Source: Microbacterium candidum (lineage in GTDB: Bacteria > Actinomycetota > Actinomycetes > Actinomycetales > Microbacteriaceae). From it: DNA of 64,000 nt. Made by a program: the position numbers and the translations under genes. The notes under the pieces are model-generated. The model saw nothing but the letters and a program-made list of their open reading frames with translations, searched no databases and was not told the origin of the DNA. Shown here piece by piece: positions 25,895-34,711 of the stretch (position 1 is the stretch's first letter; every line of letters begins with the position of its first letter). Where the stretch lies: assembly GCF_030315975.1 (NCBI RefSeq), contig NZ_JASXSZ010000001.1, positions 806,001 to 870,000 on the forward strand. The letters run 5' to 3'.

Positions 25895-26653
25895 ATGACC
25901 AACGAGACCCGCACGGCGATCGTCACGGGAGCTGCCCGCGGCATCGGCGCCGCGATCGCCCTGCGCTTCGCACGCGATGGCCTTCGAGTGGCCGTCCTCG
26001 ACCTCGAGGAGGCAGCGTGTCAGGCGACCGCTGACCGCATCGCCGCGGAGGGCGGCACGGCGCTCGCGGTGGGGTGCGACGTCGCCGACGAGGATGCCGT
26101 GACCTCCGCGGTCGCACGCGTCGCCGCCGAGCTCGGCGCGCCCACGATCCTCGTCAACAACGCGGGGATCATCCGCGACAACCTCATCTTCAAGATGACG
26201 GTCGACGACTGGGACGCTGTGATGAGCGTGCACCTGCGCGGCGCGTTCCTGATGTCGCGCGCGTGCCAGGCGCACATGAAGGACGCCGCCTTCGGCCGCA
26301 TCGTGAATCTCTCGAGCACGTCGGCGCTCGGCAACCGCGGCCAGGCGAACTACGCCGCGGCGAAGGCCGGCATGCAGGGGCTCGCCAAGACGCTCGCGAT
26401 CGAGCTCGGCCGCTACGGCGTCACCGCGAACGCGATCGCCCCCGGCTTCATCCAGACCGACATGACCGCTGCGACCGCCGAGCGCGTCGGCATCCCGTTC
26501 GACCAGTTCCTCGAGGCGGCGGCGAAGGAGATCCCCGTGCAGCGGGTGGGGCAGCCGGAGGACATCGCGGCGACCGCATCCTTCCTGTGCAGCCAAGACG
26601 CGGGCTTCGTCAGCGGCCAGGTCATCTACGTCGCCGGCGGGCCGAGGGACTGA
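25895..26653 (+). CDS. SDR, 3-ketoacyl-(ACP/CoA) reductase-like
   Basis: A 252-residue classical SDR close to Fab[11 protein letters not shown] near the N-terminus, NNAG, the catalytic Ser in NLSSTS, YAAAKAG (Tyr-Lys) and an end [20 protein letters not shown] precedes the ATG. It leads a five-gene run with MaoC hydratase, a second SDR, an APH-like kinase and an acyl-CoA dehydrogenase. It would oxidise or reduce a hydroxyacyl or ketoacyl thioester. The stop shares one base with the next start. Confidence 0.9.
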   Translation: MTNETRTAIVTGAARGIGAAIALRFARDGLRVAVLDLEEAACQATADRIAAEGGTALAVGCDVADEDAVTSAVARVAAELGAPTILVNNAGIIRDNLIFKMTVDDWDAVMSVHLRGAFLMSRACQAHMKDAAFGRIVNLSSTSALGNRGQANYAAAKAGMQGLAKTLAIELGRYGVTANAIAPGFIQTDMTAATAERVGIPFDQFLEAAAKEIPVQRVGQPEDIAATASFLCSQDAGFVSGQVIYVAGGPRD

Positions 26654-27108
26654 TGCGCGTCTTCGCGGGTCTCGACGACGTCGTCGCAGCGGCGGGGGAG
26701 GACCTCGGCTTCAGCGAGTGGCACACGGTCACGCAGGAGTCCGTGCAGCTGTTCGCGGATGCGACGGACGATCACCAGTGGATCCACCTCGACGTCGAGC
26801 GCGCCAAGGCGGGCCCGTTCGGCGGGACGATCCAGCACGGTTTCATGACGCTGTCGCTGCTGCCGATGCTCATGCGGGAGGTGTACAGCGTCGACGGCAT
26901 CTCGATGGGGATCAACTACGGAATGAACAAGGTGCGGTTCCCGGCGGCGGTGCCGGTCGGCTCGCGGGTGCGCGGCCACATCGTGCTCGTCGCAGCCGAG
27001 CGGACGGACCGCGGTGTCATGGCGACGGTGTCGGTCACGATCGAGCTGGAGGGCTCAGCGAAGCCCGCGTGCGTCGCGGAGGCGCTCGCCCTCCTCGTGC
27101 CCGCCTGA
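26653..27108 (+). CDS. MaoC-like dehydratase/hydratase
   Basis: A 151-residue hot-dog-fold protein. The hydratase motif region reads FADATDDHQWIHLDVERAKAGPFGGTIQHGFMTLSLLP, in which the Asp and His (DDHQWIH) are the catalytic pair of R-specific enoyl-CoA hydratases. It would add water to a 2-enoyl-CoA, giving the 3-hydroxyacyl-CoA. The start overlaps the SDR stop (TGATG). A strong hairpin follows 13 bp after its stop, so transcription of the downstream genes may be partly separate. Confidence 0.9.
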   Translation: MRVFAGLDDVVAAAGEDLGFSEWHTVTQESVQLFADATDDHQWIHLDVERAKAGPFGGTIQHGFMTLSLLPMLMREVYSVDGISMGINYGMNKVRFPAAVPVGSRVRGHIVLVAAERTDRGVMATVSVTIELEGSAKPACVAEALALLVPA

Positions 27109-27121
27109 AGTGTGGTCTTCG

Positions 27122-27144
27122 GGATGCCGCACGGTGCGGCATCC
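27122..27144. terminator. Hairpin between maoC-like and second SDR genes
   Basis: The 11-base arm GGATGCCGCAC (27122-27132) is followed by one base and its exact complement (27134-27144). As RNA this makes a 9-bp stem with a 5-nt loop. Only two T residues follow, so it may be a weak terminator, an attenuator or a processing site rather than a full stop. Confidence 0.5.
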
Positions 27145-27199
27145 TTGAGTCACGAACGGTCCGGCGATGACGCCAGGCCCAGGACGACGAAGGAGTCGG

Positions 27200-27970
27200 A
27201 TGTCCGGACGTCTCGAGGGGAAGACCGCGATCGTCACCGGCGCGAGCCGCGGCATCGGATTCGCCGTCGCGCAGCGCTTGGTCGCGGAGGGCGCGAACGT
27301 CGTCATCACGGCGCGCGGAGAAGAAGCACTGCGGGATGCGGCGGCCGCCCTGGGCCCGCGCGCCCGGTTCGTCGCCGGCAAGGCGGATGACCTGGCGCAC
27401 CAGGACGAGGTGATCGCGACCGCGCTCGCGGAGTTCGGCAGCGCCGACCTCATGGTGAACAACACGGGCATCAACCCGGCGTACGGGCCGCTCATGGAGC
27501 TCGACCTCGGCATCGCGCGGAAGATCCTCGACGTGAACGTGATCGCGGCGCTTTCGTGGGTGCAGAAGCTCGCGGCGGCGTGGATGGGCGAGCACGGCGG
27601 ATCGATCGTGAACATCGCCTCGGTCGCGGCCGTGCGCGCGGCGCCGATGATCGCGATGTACGGGGTGAGCAAGGCGGCGCTCGTGCACCTCACCGAGGAG
27701 CTGGCGGTGGAGCTCGGGCCGAAGATCCGTGTCAACGCGGTCGCACCAGCCGTCGTGAAGACGCAGTTCGCCCGCGCGCTGTACGAGGGCCGCGAGGAGC
27801 AGGTCGCGAGCGCGTATCCGTTGAAGCGGCTCGGCGTCCCGGACGACGTCGGCAGCGTCGTGGCCTTCCTGCTGTCGGATGACGCCGGATGGATGACGGG
27901 GCAGACGCTCATCATCGACGGTGGTGCGACGCTCAGCAGCGCCGAGACGCTCGGGACCGCACATGGCTGA
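27200..27970 (+). CDS. SDR family oxidoreductase
   Basis: A 256-residue classical SDR: TGASRGIGFA, NNTGINPAYGP (a Thr in place of the usual Ala), a Ser in NIASVAAV, YGVSKAA with the catalytic Tyr-Lys, and an end MTGQTLIIDGGATL. The ATG at 27200 has a GAAGGAG site. It overlaps the following kinase gene by eight bases, tying it to the kinase/acyl-CoA dehydrogenase pair. A role in oxidising a hydroxyacyl-CoA, as LvaD does, is a fair inference. Confidence 0.9.
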   Translation: MSGRLEGKTAIVTGASRGIGFAVAQRLVAEGANVVITARGEEALRDAAAALGPRARFVAGKADDLAHQDEVIATALAEFGSADLMVNNTGINPAYGPLMELDLGIARKILDVNVIAALSWVQKLAAAWMGEHGGSIVNIASVAAVRAAPMIAMYGVSKAALVHLTEELAVELGPKIRVNAVAPAVVKTQFARALYEGREEQVASAYPLKRLGVPDDVGSVVAFLLSDDAGWMTGQTLIIDGGATLSSAETLGTAHG

Positions 27971-28973
27971 GCCGGTTCCCGGGCTCGACCTCGATCGCTT
28001 CGGCGCGTGGCTCGTCTCAGCGGTGCCCGGAGCGGGCGGCGAGGTGACCGCATCCGTCATCGCGGGCGGCAAGTCGAACCTCACGTACGACGTGACCGAC
28101 GGGACGAGCCGCTGGATCGTACGGCGCCCGCCGCTCGGGCATGTGCTGGCGACGGCGCATGACATGGGTCGCGAGTATCGGGTGATGTCGGCGCTGCAGG
28201 GAAGCGCGGTGCCGGTGCCGCACATGTTCGCGTTCTGCGACGACCCTGAGGTGATCGGGGCGCCGTTCTATGTGATGGAGCGGATCGACGGCACGGCCTT
28301 CACCCGCGCGGCGCAGCTGGAGGCGCTCGGCGCCGATCGCACGCGCACCATCTCGACGCGCATGGTCGACACGATGGCGGACCTGCACGCGGTGGTTCCG
28401 GATGCGGTGGGGCTCGGTGACTTCGGACGGCCCGAGGGGTTCCTCGGCCGGCAGGTGGAGCGGTGGAAGAAGCAGCTGGATTCCTCGCACACGCGCGACC
28501 TTCCCGCGGCGGACGAGCTGTACCGGCGTCTGTCGGCCGATGTGCCGCCGGATGGTGCCGTCGGGATCGTGCACGGCGACTTCCGGCTGGACAATGTGCT
28601 GGTCGATGCCGCCGACCGGCCCGCGGCGGTCATCGACTGGGAGATGGCGACGCTCGGCGACCCGCTCACCGACCTCGCCCTGATGCTCGTCTACGGGCGG
28701 ATGGCGGCGGCAGCGGGGGCGATCGTCGCCGACGCGAACCTCGCGCCGGGATTCCTCACCGAGGCGGAGATCGTCGAGCGGTACGCGTCGCGGTCCGATC
28801 GCGATCTGTCCCGCTTCGGGTTCTACCTCGGGCTGGCGGCGTTCAAGCTCACCGGGATCCTCGAGGGCATTCACTATCGCTATCAGCACGGCCAGACCGT
28901 CGGCCCGGGCTTCGATCGCATCGGCGACCTCGTCGATCCGCTGCTGCAGGCCGGGCTCGACGCCCTCGACTGA
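27963..28973 (+). CDS. APH-type phosphotransferase, ACAD10/LvaA-like
   Basis: A 336-residue kinase of the aminoglycoside phosphotransferase fold. The catalytic loop is HGDFRLDN (H204, D206, N211) and the metal Asp is in IDWEM (D225); the nucleotide region has AGGKSNLTYDV. Close relatives sit beside acyl-CoA dehydrogenases in bacteria and are fused to them in animal ACAD10/ACAD11, where they phosphorylate 4-hydroxyacyl-CoA. The neighbouring gene 12 bp downstream is such a dehydrogenase. Antibiotic resistance is unlikely from this context. Confidence 0.88.
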   Translation: MAEPVPGLDLDRFGAWLVSAVPGAGGEVTASVIAGGKSNLTYDVTDGTSRWIVRRPPLGHVLATAHDMGREYRVMSALQGSAVPVPHMFAFCDDPEVIGAPFYVMERIDGTAFTRAAQLEALGADRTRTISTRMVDTMADLHAVVPDAVGLGDFGRPEGFLGRQVERWKKQLDSSHTRDLPAADELYRRLSADVPPDGAVGIVHGDFRLDNVLVDAADRPAAVIDWEMATLGDPLTDLALMLVYGRMAAAAGAIVADANLAPGFLTEAEIVERYASRSDRDLSRFGFYLGLAAFKLTGILEGIHYRYQHGQTVGPGFDRIGDLVDPLLQAGLDALD

Positions 28974-28985
28974 AAGGCACCCCGC

Positions 28986-30221
28986 ATGGACTTCCAGTTC
29001 GACACGCAGACGCTCGCGCTGCAGGAGCGCGTCCGCGAGTTCGTGGACACCCGCATCCTCCCCGCCGAGGAGGCGTTCCGCGGCCAGATCGACGCGCTCG
29101 AGAATCGGTGGGCGTGGGACTCGGTGCCGATCCTCGCCGAACTGCGCGACGAGGCCCGTGCACAGGGGCTGTGGAACCTGTTCCTGCCGGGTTCGGCGGG
29201 TGCGGGGCTGACGAACCTGCAGTACGCGCCGCTCGCCGAGATCACGGGCCGGGTCCTGAACCTCGCACCGGCCGTCTTCAACTGCGCCGCACCCGACACC
29301 GGGAACATGGAGGTGCTGAACGAGTTCGGCACCGACTCGCAGAAGGCTCGCTGGCTCGAGCCCCTGCTGCGCGGCGAGATCCGGTCGGCGTTCGCGATGA
29401 CCGAGCCCGACGTCGCGTCGTCGGACGCCACGAACATCGAGACGTCGATCGTCCGCGACGGCGGCGACTACGTGATCACGGGCCATAAGTGGTACATCAC
29501 CGGCGCGATGAACCCGAACGCGCAGATCTTCATCGTGATGGGGAAGACGGATGCGGCGGCCGACCGCCACCGGCAGCAGTCGATGATCCTCGTCCCGCGG
29601 ACGACGCCCGGGGTCGCGGTGGTGCGCGGCATGCACGTGCTCGGCTACGACGACCACGAGCACGGCGGACACGCGGAGGTCGTCTTCGACGACGTGCGGG
29701 TGCCGACCTCGAATCTCATCGCGGGGGAGGGGATGGGGTTCGCCATCGCGCAGGCGCGATTGGGGCCCGGCCGCATCCACCACTGCATGCGGGCGATCGG
29801 GGTCGCCGAACGCGCGATCGAGCTGATGTGCGAGCGCGCCGATTCCCGGGAGGCCTTCGGTCGGAAGCTGTCGGAGCAGGGCGTCGTGCGGTCCTGGATC
29901 GCCGACGCGCGCGTGCAGGTCGAGCAGCTACGGCTGCTCGTGCTGAAGACCGCGTGGCTCATGGACACCGTCGGCAACCGCGGCGCGCACACCGAGATCC
30001 AGGCGATCAAGATCGCGACGCCGAGGGTCGTGCAGGGGATCCTGGATGACGCGATCCAGCTGTTCGGCGCCGGCGGGGTGTCGCAGGACTTCCCGCTCGC
30101 CGAGCTGTACGCCGCGATCCGCACACTGCGGCTCGCCGACGGCCCGGACGAGGTCCACATGAACTCGTTGGCTCGCGAAGAGCTGCGGCGTCAGGCCGAC
30201 AGGCGCGCCGCGGGGCGCTGA
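28986..30221 (+). CDS. Acyl-CoA dehydrogenase, ACAD11/LvaC-like
   Basis: A 411-residue flavoprotein with the full acyl-CoA dehydrogenase layout: FAMTEPDVASSDATNI for FAD and substrate binding, KWYITGAMNP, then the C-terminal helical domain with FGAGGVSQDFPLAELYAAIRTLRLADGPDEVH. The ACAD11-like pattern and its kinase neighbour suggest it removes phosphate from a 4-phosphoacyl-CoA to give an enoyl-CoA rather than doing simple dehydrogenation. It is the last gene of the operon, followed by a long palindrome. Confidence 0.92.
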   Translation: MDFQFDTQTLALQERVREFVDTRILPAEEAFRGQIDALENRWAWDSVPILAELRDEARAQGLWNLFLPGSAGAGLTNLQYAPLAEITGRVLNLAPAVFNCAAPDTGNMEVLNEFGTDSQKARWLEPLLRGEIRSAFAMTEPDVASSDATNIETSIVRDGGDYVITGHKWYITGAMNPNAQIFIVMGKTDAAADRHRQQSMILVPRTTPGVAVVRGMHVLGYDDHEHGGHAEVVFDDVRVPTSNLIAGEGMGFAIAQARLGPGRIHHCMRAIGVAERAIELMCERADSREAFGRKLSEQGVVRSWIADARVQVEQLRLLVLKTAWLMDTVGNRGAHTEIQAIKIATPRVVQGILDDAIQLFGAGGVSQDFPLAELYAAIRTLRLADGPDEVHMNSLAREELRRQADRRAAGR

Positions 30222-30234
30222 GCCGACCCTCGCC

Positions 30235-30311
30235 GCGTTTCGTCTCGCTTCGCTCGCTCATCGACCGGTGGTGGTCGTTGAGCGAGGAGCGCCAGCGACG
30301 AGACGAAACGC
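30235..30311. repeat. Long intergenic palindrome, repeat family A, copy 2
   Basis: Outer arms GCGTTTCGTCTCG (30235-30247) and its exact complement (30299-30311) enclose CTCGCTCATCGACC and its near-complement GGTCGTTGAGCGAG. It sits between the convergent acyl-CoA dehydrogenase and antiporter genes. Another half-copy at about 30331-30350 overlaps the 3-prime end of the antiporter gene. Confidence 0.85.
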
Positions 30312-30323
30312 CGCAAGCCGATC

Positions 30324-31619
30324 TCAGGCCGTTTCGACTCGCTCAACCGGCGCGAAGCGCCGCAGCACGAGCGGGGCGACCACGCCGTGCAGGACGATGC
30401 TGCCGACGACGGTGAGCACCATCGCCTGCAGCACGACGTCGCCGTCGGCGTCCGGCAGGCGGTTCACGGCGAGCAGGCCGAACACGATCGACGCGGTTCC
30501 GCGCGGCCCCAGGGCGCCCAGGTACGTGCGGTCGCGCCATCCGATCGGCGACCACAGCATGGCGAGGTACACCGGGACCATGCGGAACAGCGTCAGAGCG
30601 AGGAGCGCGATGAGGAGCACCGGCCAGTCGATGCCGCTCACGATCACCGCGGTCGTCATGGCACCGAGGACGAACCACACGAAGTCGGCGGCGACGGTGC
30701 TGGCCTCCTCGACGAGCAGGAGCTCGGCATGGTCGATCGCCCGGTCGGTGCCCCGTCGCGTGCGCAGCAGCCGGAACATGATGCCGGCCACGAACGCCGC
30801 GACGAACCCGTTCGCCTCGATGACCGGCAGGATCGCGATGCCGTACGTGAGCAGCGGCACGATGAGCATCACGTAGCGGATGCCAGAGGCGTTCGCCCAC
30901 CCCCGCTCCGACGCGAGCCGGGTGAGCCAGCCGAACAAGGCCCCTACGGCGATGCCGACCAGGATGGCGAACAGCGTCGACGGCACGGCCCCGAGGAACG
31001 CACGGATGAACTCCTCGGCGTTCTTCTCGAGTTCCGCCTCGCTCGCCCCGGTGACGTCCTTGCCGGTCTTCGCGGCCTCCAGCAGCGTCGGCAACGCGAG
31101 CGCGATCGCGAGCGACATCCCGAACACCGGTGAGATCAGGCCGTCGTTGTAGCCGCTCTCCACGTTCAGGATCTGTCGGATGCGGGCCGGGATCCGCGGG
31201 GAGCGCAGCAGAGCGGTCGCCGGCGAGAAGTCGGTGGGCATGACGACGCACGCCAGCACGAGGAGGACGAACACGTCGGCGGCCGGCAGCATCCACCCGC
31301 TGACGATCACGACGAGCGCGAGCGACAGCGGCAGGGCGATGAGGACGAGCCGCAGCACCGACCGGCCCTGCCGGCCGAAGACACCGCCGCGCACCTCCGA
31401 CGCATCCACGAACAGGAGCACGGCGAGGATCAGCTCGACGACGTGCTGGGCGACCTCGCCGTCGATCGCGCTGACGAAGTCGGGGATGTCGATGAGGACG
31501 ACGAGCGCGCCGAGGAGCGCGAGACCGGCAGGGCCGGCGATGCCGATGCGCTCGAAGCGGTGGGCGACGAGCGACCACAGGGCCACCGCGGCGAACCCGA
31601 CGAGGATGATGACCGCCAT
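30324..31619 (-). CDS. CPA1-type cation:proton antiporter
   Basis: A 431-residue membrane protein with about 12 helices. ESGYNDGLISP carries the Asn-Asp pair of electroneutral CPA1 antiporters, and LGPRGTASIVFGLLAV is the typical re-entrant late segment. It would exchange sodium or potassium for protons. The last residues (FAPVERVETA) are encoded by a fragment of the palindromic repeat family, so the natural C-terminus may have been altered by repeat insertion. It is single and convergent with the acyl-CoA operon. Confidence 0.88.
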   Translation of the reverse strand: MAVIILVGFAAVALWSLVAHRFERIGIAGPAGLALLGALVVLIDIPDFVSAIDGEVAQHVVELILAVLLFVDASEVRGGVFGRQGRSVLRLVLIALPLSLALVVIVSGWMLPAADVFVLLVLACVVMPTDFSPATALLRSPRIPARIRQILNVESGYNDGLISPVFGMSLAIALALPTLLEAAKTGKDVTGASEAELEKNAEEFIRAFLGAVPSTLFAILVGIAVGALFGWLTRLASERGWANASGIRYVMLIVPLLTYGIAILPVIEANGFVAAFVAGIMFRLLRTRRGTDRAIDHAELLLVEEASTVAADFVWFVLGAMTTAVIVSGIDWPVLLIALLALTLFRMVPVYLAMLWSPIGWRDRTYLGALGPRGTASIVFGLLAVNRLPDADGDVVLQAMVLTVVGSIVLHGVVAPLVLRRFAPVERVETA

Positions 31620-31666
31620 CTGCTGCCCCCTGGCTCAGTCGGTCGTTCGGTGGCCTTGGGTCTCCG

Positions 31667-33109
31667 TCAGCTCTGCTTCTGGATCTCCGGGATGCGCCAC
31701 GATCCGTCGAACCACGGCTCGAGCGGCCCGTACAGGCGCAGCATCGGGAACCACGACTTGCCGGGGATCGTGGGGATCCAGTTCGACTCCTTGCCCGCAG
31801 GTGCGGTCGGCGAGAACCAGAGCACGGACGAGCCGTCTTCCTCCGCCTGGATCGTCCCGGAGAGGCTCGAGAGCGCCGGGTACATCGTCGACTGCAGCAG
31901 CGAGCGCGTCTGCGTGTCATACAAGTCGACGGACCAGAAGTTCTTGGCCGGCGGGTTCGCGGGGACGCGCAGCGAGTAGGTCTCGGATCCGTCGAGCACA
32001 TGGCCGTCGGCGTCCTCCGCCGTATAGGCGTAAGCGGAACCGGCACCGGGGATCGCGTGCGCCATCGCGGGCGTGATCACGGTCGCGAAGTAGTGGAACT
32101 GCGTGCGCGCGTCGAGGTTGCGCGCGCCGTTCCGCAGGAACTCGTAGCTGCCACCGACGAACGCGTTCTTCCAGGAGACGCCCTCCCAGAAGAAGGCATC
32201 GGGGTCACGCGGCTTGTAGACGAGGGCGCGCGAGATCGCGGCGCCGATACGGGCCGCGTCGTCGAGGATGGCACGGAGCCGGTCGTCCGGTGCGAAGGGC
32301 TTTCCGTGTTCGAGCCCGATCGCGGCGAGCGTCCCGGCTCGCTCCGGGTCGAGGGCGCTGACGGGCTCCTCTTCGATGAGCTGGGCGATCTCCTCGAAGA
32401 ACGAGAAGTCGTTGGCGTGCACGGTGTTCTGCAGCACGTCCGCGATGTTGATGAAGGTGTTCTCGCGCGGGGCGTCCGCCTCTGACAGGGGATAGATGCG
32501 CGTCTGCTTCATGGCGGGGACGCCCCCGAGCGCGCGCAGCACGACCCAGTTCGAGTACGTCGGCGACTCGAACGTGTAGTAGCCGTCGGGTCGCTCGCCG
32601 TCATAGCCGGGCGGGAGGAAGAGGTACTTGCCGCCCGCGCCCTTGTCGGGTCCGGGGATGCCCATGTCGGTGACGTAGCGGAACCAGAAGTCGTCGATGA
32701 CGCACATCGACTCGGGCGGCGACTCGATGACCGTCGGTCCCCAGGCATTCAGGTCGAGGACGGCGGTGCCATAAGTGGTCTCGGTGTTCGGGGTGAGGAA
32801 GAGGCCGCCCGAGTTCCCGCGCGGGTCCGTGTAGCCGATCTTCTCGGGGCTGTCGATCCCCACGGTGCGCAGACCGCGCCGCATCGCTACGAGGGACGCT
32901 CCGGGCACGGCTGTGAGGAATGCATCGATGCCGCGCAGCAGATCGAGCGCGTCGAAGATCGTCTGCACGGACGCGGCCTTCGGGACACCGTCGAAGAACT
33001 CGAGATCGCCGAACGGCGTCTTCAGGAGATCCGGCGTCGACAGGTGAGTCACCTCCGCCGCCAACTGCTCTGTCGTCAGTCCCGCTCCCGGAGTCCCCTC
33101 GATCGCCAT
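31667..33109 (-). CDS. DUF1254/DUF1214 domain protein
   Basis: A 480-residue soluble protein with the N-terminal DUF1254 region (TPNTETTYGTAVLDLNAWGP, FWFRYVTDMG) and the C-terminal DUF1214 region (FWSVDLYDTQTRSLLQ, WFSPTAPAGKESNWIPTIPG). No catalytic function is established for the family that I can state with certainty. No signal peptide is seen, unlike many proteobacterial members. It is 47 bp from the antiporter gene in the same direction and 78 bp from the exporter upstream. Confidence 0.88.
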   Translation of the reverse strand: MAIEGTPGAGLTTEQLAAEVTHLSTPDLLKTPFGDLEFFDGVPKAASVQTIFDALDLLRGIDAFLTAVPGASLVAMRRGLRTVGIDSPEKIGYTDPRGNSGGLFLTPNTETTYGTAVLDLNAWGPTVIESPPESMCVIDDFWFRYVTDMGIPGPDKGAGGKYLFLPPGYDGERPDGYYTFESPTYSNWVVLRALGGVPAMKQTRIYPLSEADAPRENTFINIADVLQNTVHANDFSFFEEIAQLIEEEPVSALDPERAGTLAAIGLEHGKPFAPDDRLRAILDDAARIGAAISRALVYKPRDPDAFFWEGVSWKNAFVGGSYEFLRNGARNLDARTQFHYFATVITPAMAHAIPGAGSAYAYTAEDADGHVLDGSETYSLRVPANPPAKNFWSVDLYDTQTRSLLQSTMYPALSSLSGTIQAEEDGSSVLWFSPTAPAGKESNWIPTIPGKSWFPMLRLYGPLEPWFDGSWRIPEIQKQS

Positions 33110-33187
33110 GGCGCATCCCCTTCTCTGCCTGTACGACGCACTCTATCGACACCGTGCGACGACAGCGGGCCCGCGACGGCGGCGGTG

Positions 33188-34657
33188 TCAGTGCTCGGAT
33201 GCAGGGGAGCCGGATGAGGCCGAGCCGGATGCGGGGGAGCTCGATGCGGGCGAGCCCGGCGCCGGCGCGCCCGGCGCGGGGGATCCGGGAACCGGGCTCT
33301 CCTCGACCGCGTGCACGGGATTGCGGATGCCGAGGTAGGACGTGACGGCGCCGGCGACCATCAGGGTTGCGGTGAAGATCGCGACGCGGTGGAAGCCGGT
33401 GAGGTCGAGGACGCCGCCGGAGATGAGCCCGAGGAGGGCGACGCCGATGAGTCCTGCGATGCGGGCCACCGCGTTGTTCGTCGCCGAAGCGATGCCGGCG
33501 CGCTGCGGGTCGATCGAGCCGAGGATCGCCGAGGTGAGCGGGGCGACGGTGATGACGAGGCCGAATCCGGTGAGGAGGACCGACGGCAGCACCTGCGTCC
33601 AGTAGTCGAAGTCGGGCTTGACGGTGAGCAGCAGCAGGTAGCCGCCCGCCATGAGCGCAGGGCCGACGGTCATGAACATGCGCGGACCCCACTTGCCGGC
33701 GAGGGTGCCGATGCGCGAGCTCAGCGCCATCATGATGATCGTCGCGGGGAGGGTGCTGAGCCCGGCGAGCGTGGCCGACAGCCCGGCGCCCTGCTGCAGG
33801 TAGACCGTCAGCACGAGTCCGTTCAGGGAGAGCGCGCCGTAGATGAAGAGGGTGGCGATGTTGCCGCTCCAGAAGTTGCGCACCTTGAAGAGCGACAGCG
33901 GCATCATCGGCTGGCGGGCGGTGGCCTGTCGGACGATGAAGCCGATGAGGCAGAGGATGCCGAAGACCATCGATCCCCAGATCGCAGGGTTGCTCCATCC
34001 CAGGCGTTCCTGCTCGATGAGCGCGAAGACGGTGCCGCCGAGGCCGAACGTGCACAGCACGGCGCCCGCCCAGTCGACCGTGACGCCCGGCTCCCGGACG
34101 TCCTTGTGGTGGAGGACGGCGAGCAGCCACATTGTGACGGCGATCGGGATGACGTTGATGAGGAACACGAGTCGCCACGACAGGAAGTCGACGAAGAGGC
34201 CGCCCATCACCGGGCCGACGAGCATCGCCGCCGTGGTCGAGGCTGTCCAGATGCCGATGGCGCGGGCCTGCGCAGGGCCGCGGAAGTTCGACGTGATGAG
34301 GGCCAGGGAGCTCGGCACCAGGAGCGCGCCGGCGATGCCCTGGAGGGCGCGGCAGACGATGAGGAACAGCGGGTCGGGCGAAGCCGCGATCGCGACCGAC
34401 GTGATCGCGAACCCGATGAGCCCGACGCGCAGGACGACGATGCGGCCGAACACGTCGCTGAGGGACCCTGCGACGAGGATCAGCGAGCCGAGCGTGATGA
34501 AGTAGGCGTCGACGACCCACTGCTGGGTCACGAGCCCGCCGCCGAGCTCTCGCTGGATGGCAGGGAGCGCGACGTTCACCACGGTTCCGTCGAGGAACGA
34601 GACGAACGACGCCAGGATGGCGATCAGCAGCACCAGTCGCTGCTCGCGAGCGGTCAT
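33188..34657 (-). CDS. DHA2-family drug efflux MFS transporter
   Basis: A 489-residue, 14-helix MFS exporter of the EmrB/QacA type: FLDGTVVNVALPAI in helix 1, GSLSDVFGRIVVLRVG in the first loop, and MLVGPVMGG motif C in helix 5. The final 40 residues are a low-complexity Ser-Pro-Gly-Ala tail. The ATG at 34657 (MTAREQRL) begins directly before helix 1; an earlier start at 34687 lacks a ribosome site. It likely exports hydrophobic or cationic drugs. Confidence 0.9.
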   Translation of the reverse strand: MTAREQRLVLLIAILASFVSFLDGTVVNVALPAIQRELGGGLVTQQWVVDAYFITLGSLILVAGSLSDVFGRIVVLRVGLIGFAITSVAIAASPDPLFLIVCRALQGIAGALLVPSSLALITSNFRGPAQARAIGIWTASTTAAMLVGPVMGGLFVDFLSWRLVFLINVIPIAVTMWLLAVLHHKDVREPGVTVDWAGAVLCTFGLGGTVFALIEQERLGWSNPAIWGSMVFGILCLIGFIVRQATARQPMMPLSLFKVRNFWSGNIATLFIYGALSLNGLVLTVYLQQGAGLSATLAGLSTLPATIIMMALSSRIGTLAGKWGPRMFMTVGPALMAGGYLLLLTVKPDFDYWTQVLPSVLLTGFGLVITVAPLTSAILGSIDPQRAGIASATNNAVARIAGLIGVALLGLISGGVLDLTGFHRVAIFTATLMVAGAVTSYLGIRNPVHAVEESPVPGSPAPGAPAPGSPASSSPASGSASSGSPASEH

Positions 34658-34711
34658 GAATGCCACGCTAGACCCGCCCGCGGACATGCGGGCCGCTCAC
34701 GGGATTCCGGT

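Noticed and set aside
27963..28973. Aminoglycoside resistance gene
   Set aside because: The fold is shared, but the operon partner is an ACAD11-like dehydrogenase, so a catabolic kinase is far more likely.
28017..29783. 588-residue minus-strand ORF across the kinase and acyl-CoA dehydrogenase
   Set aside because: Shadow frame without motifs; the plus-strand genes carry intact catalytic residues.
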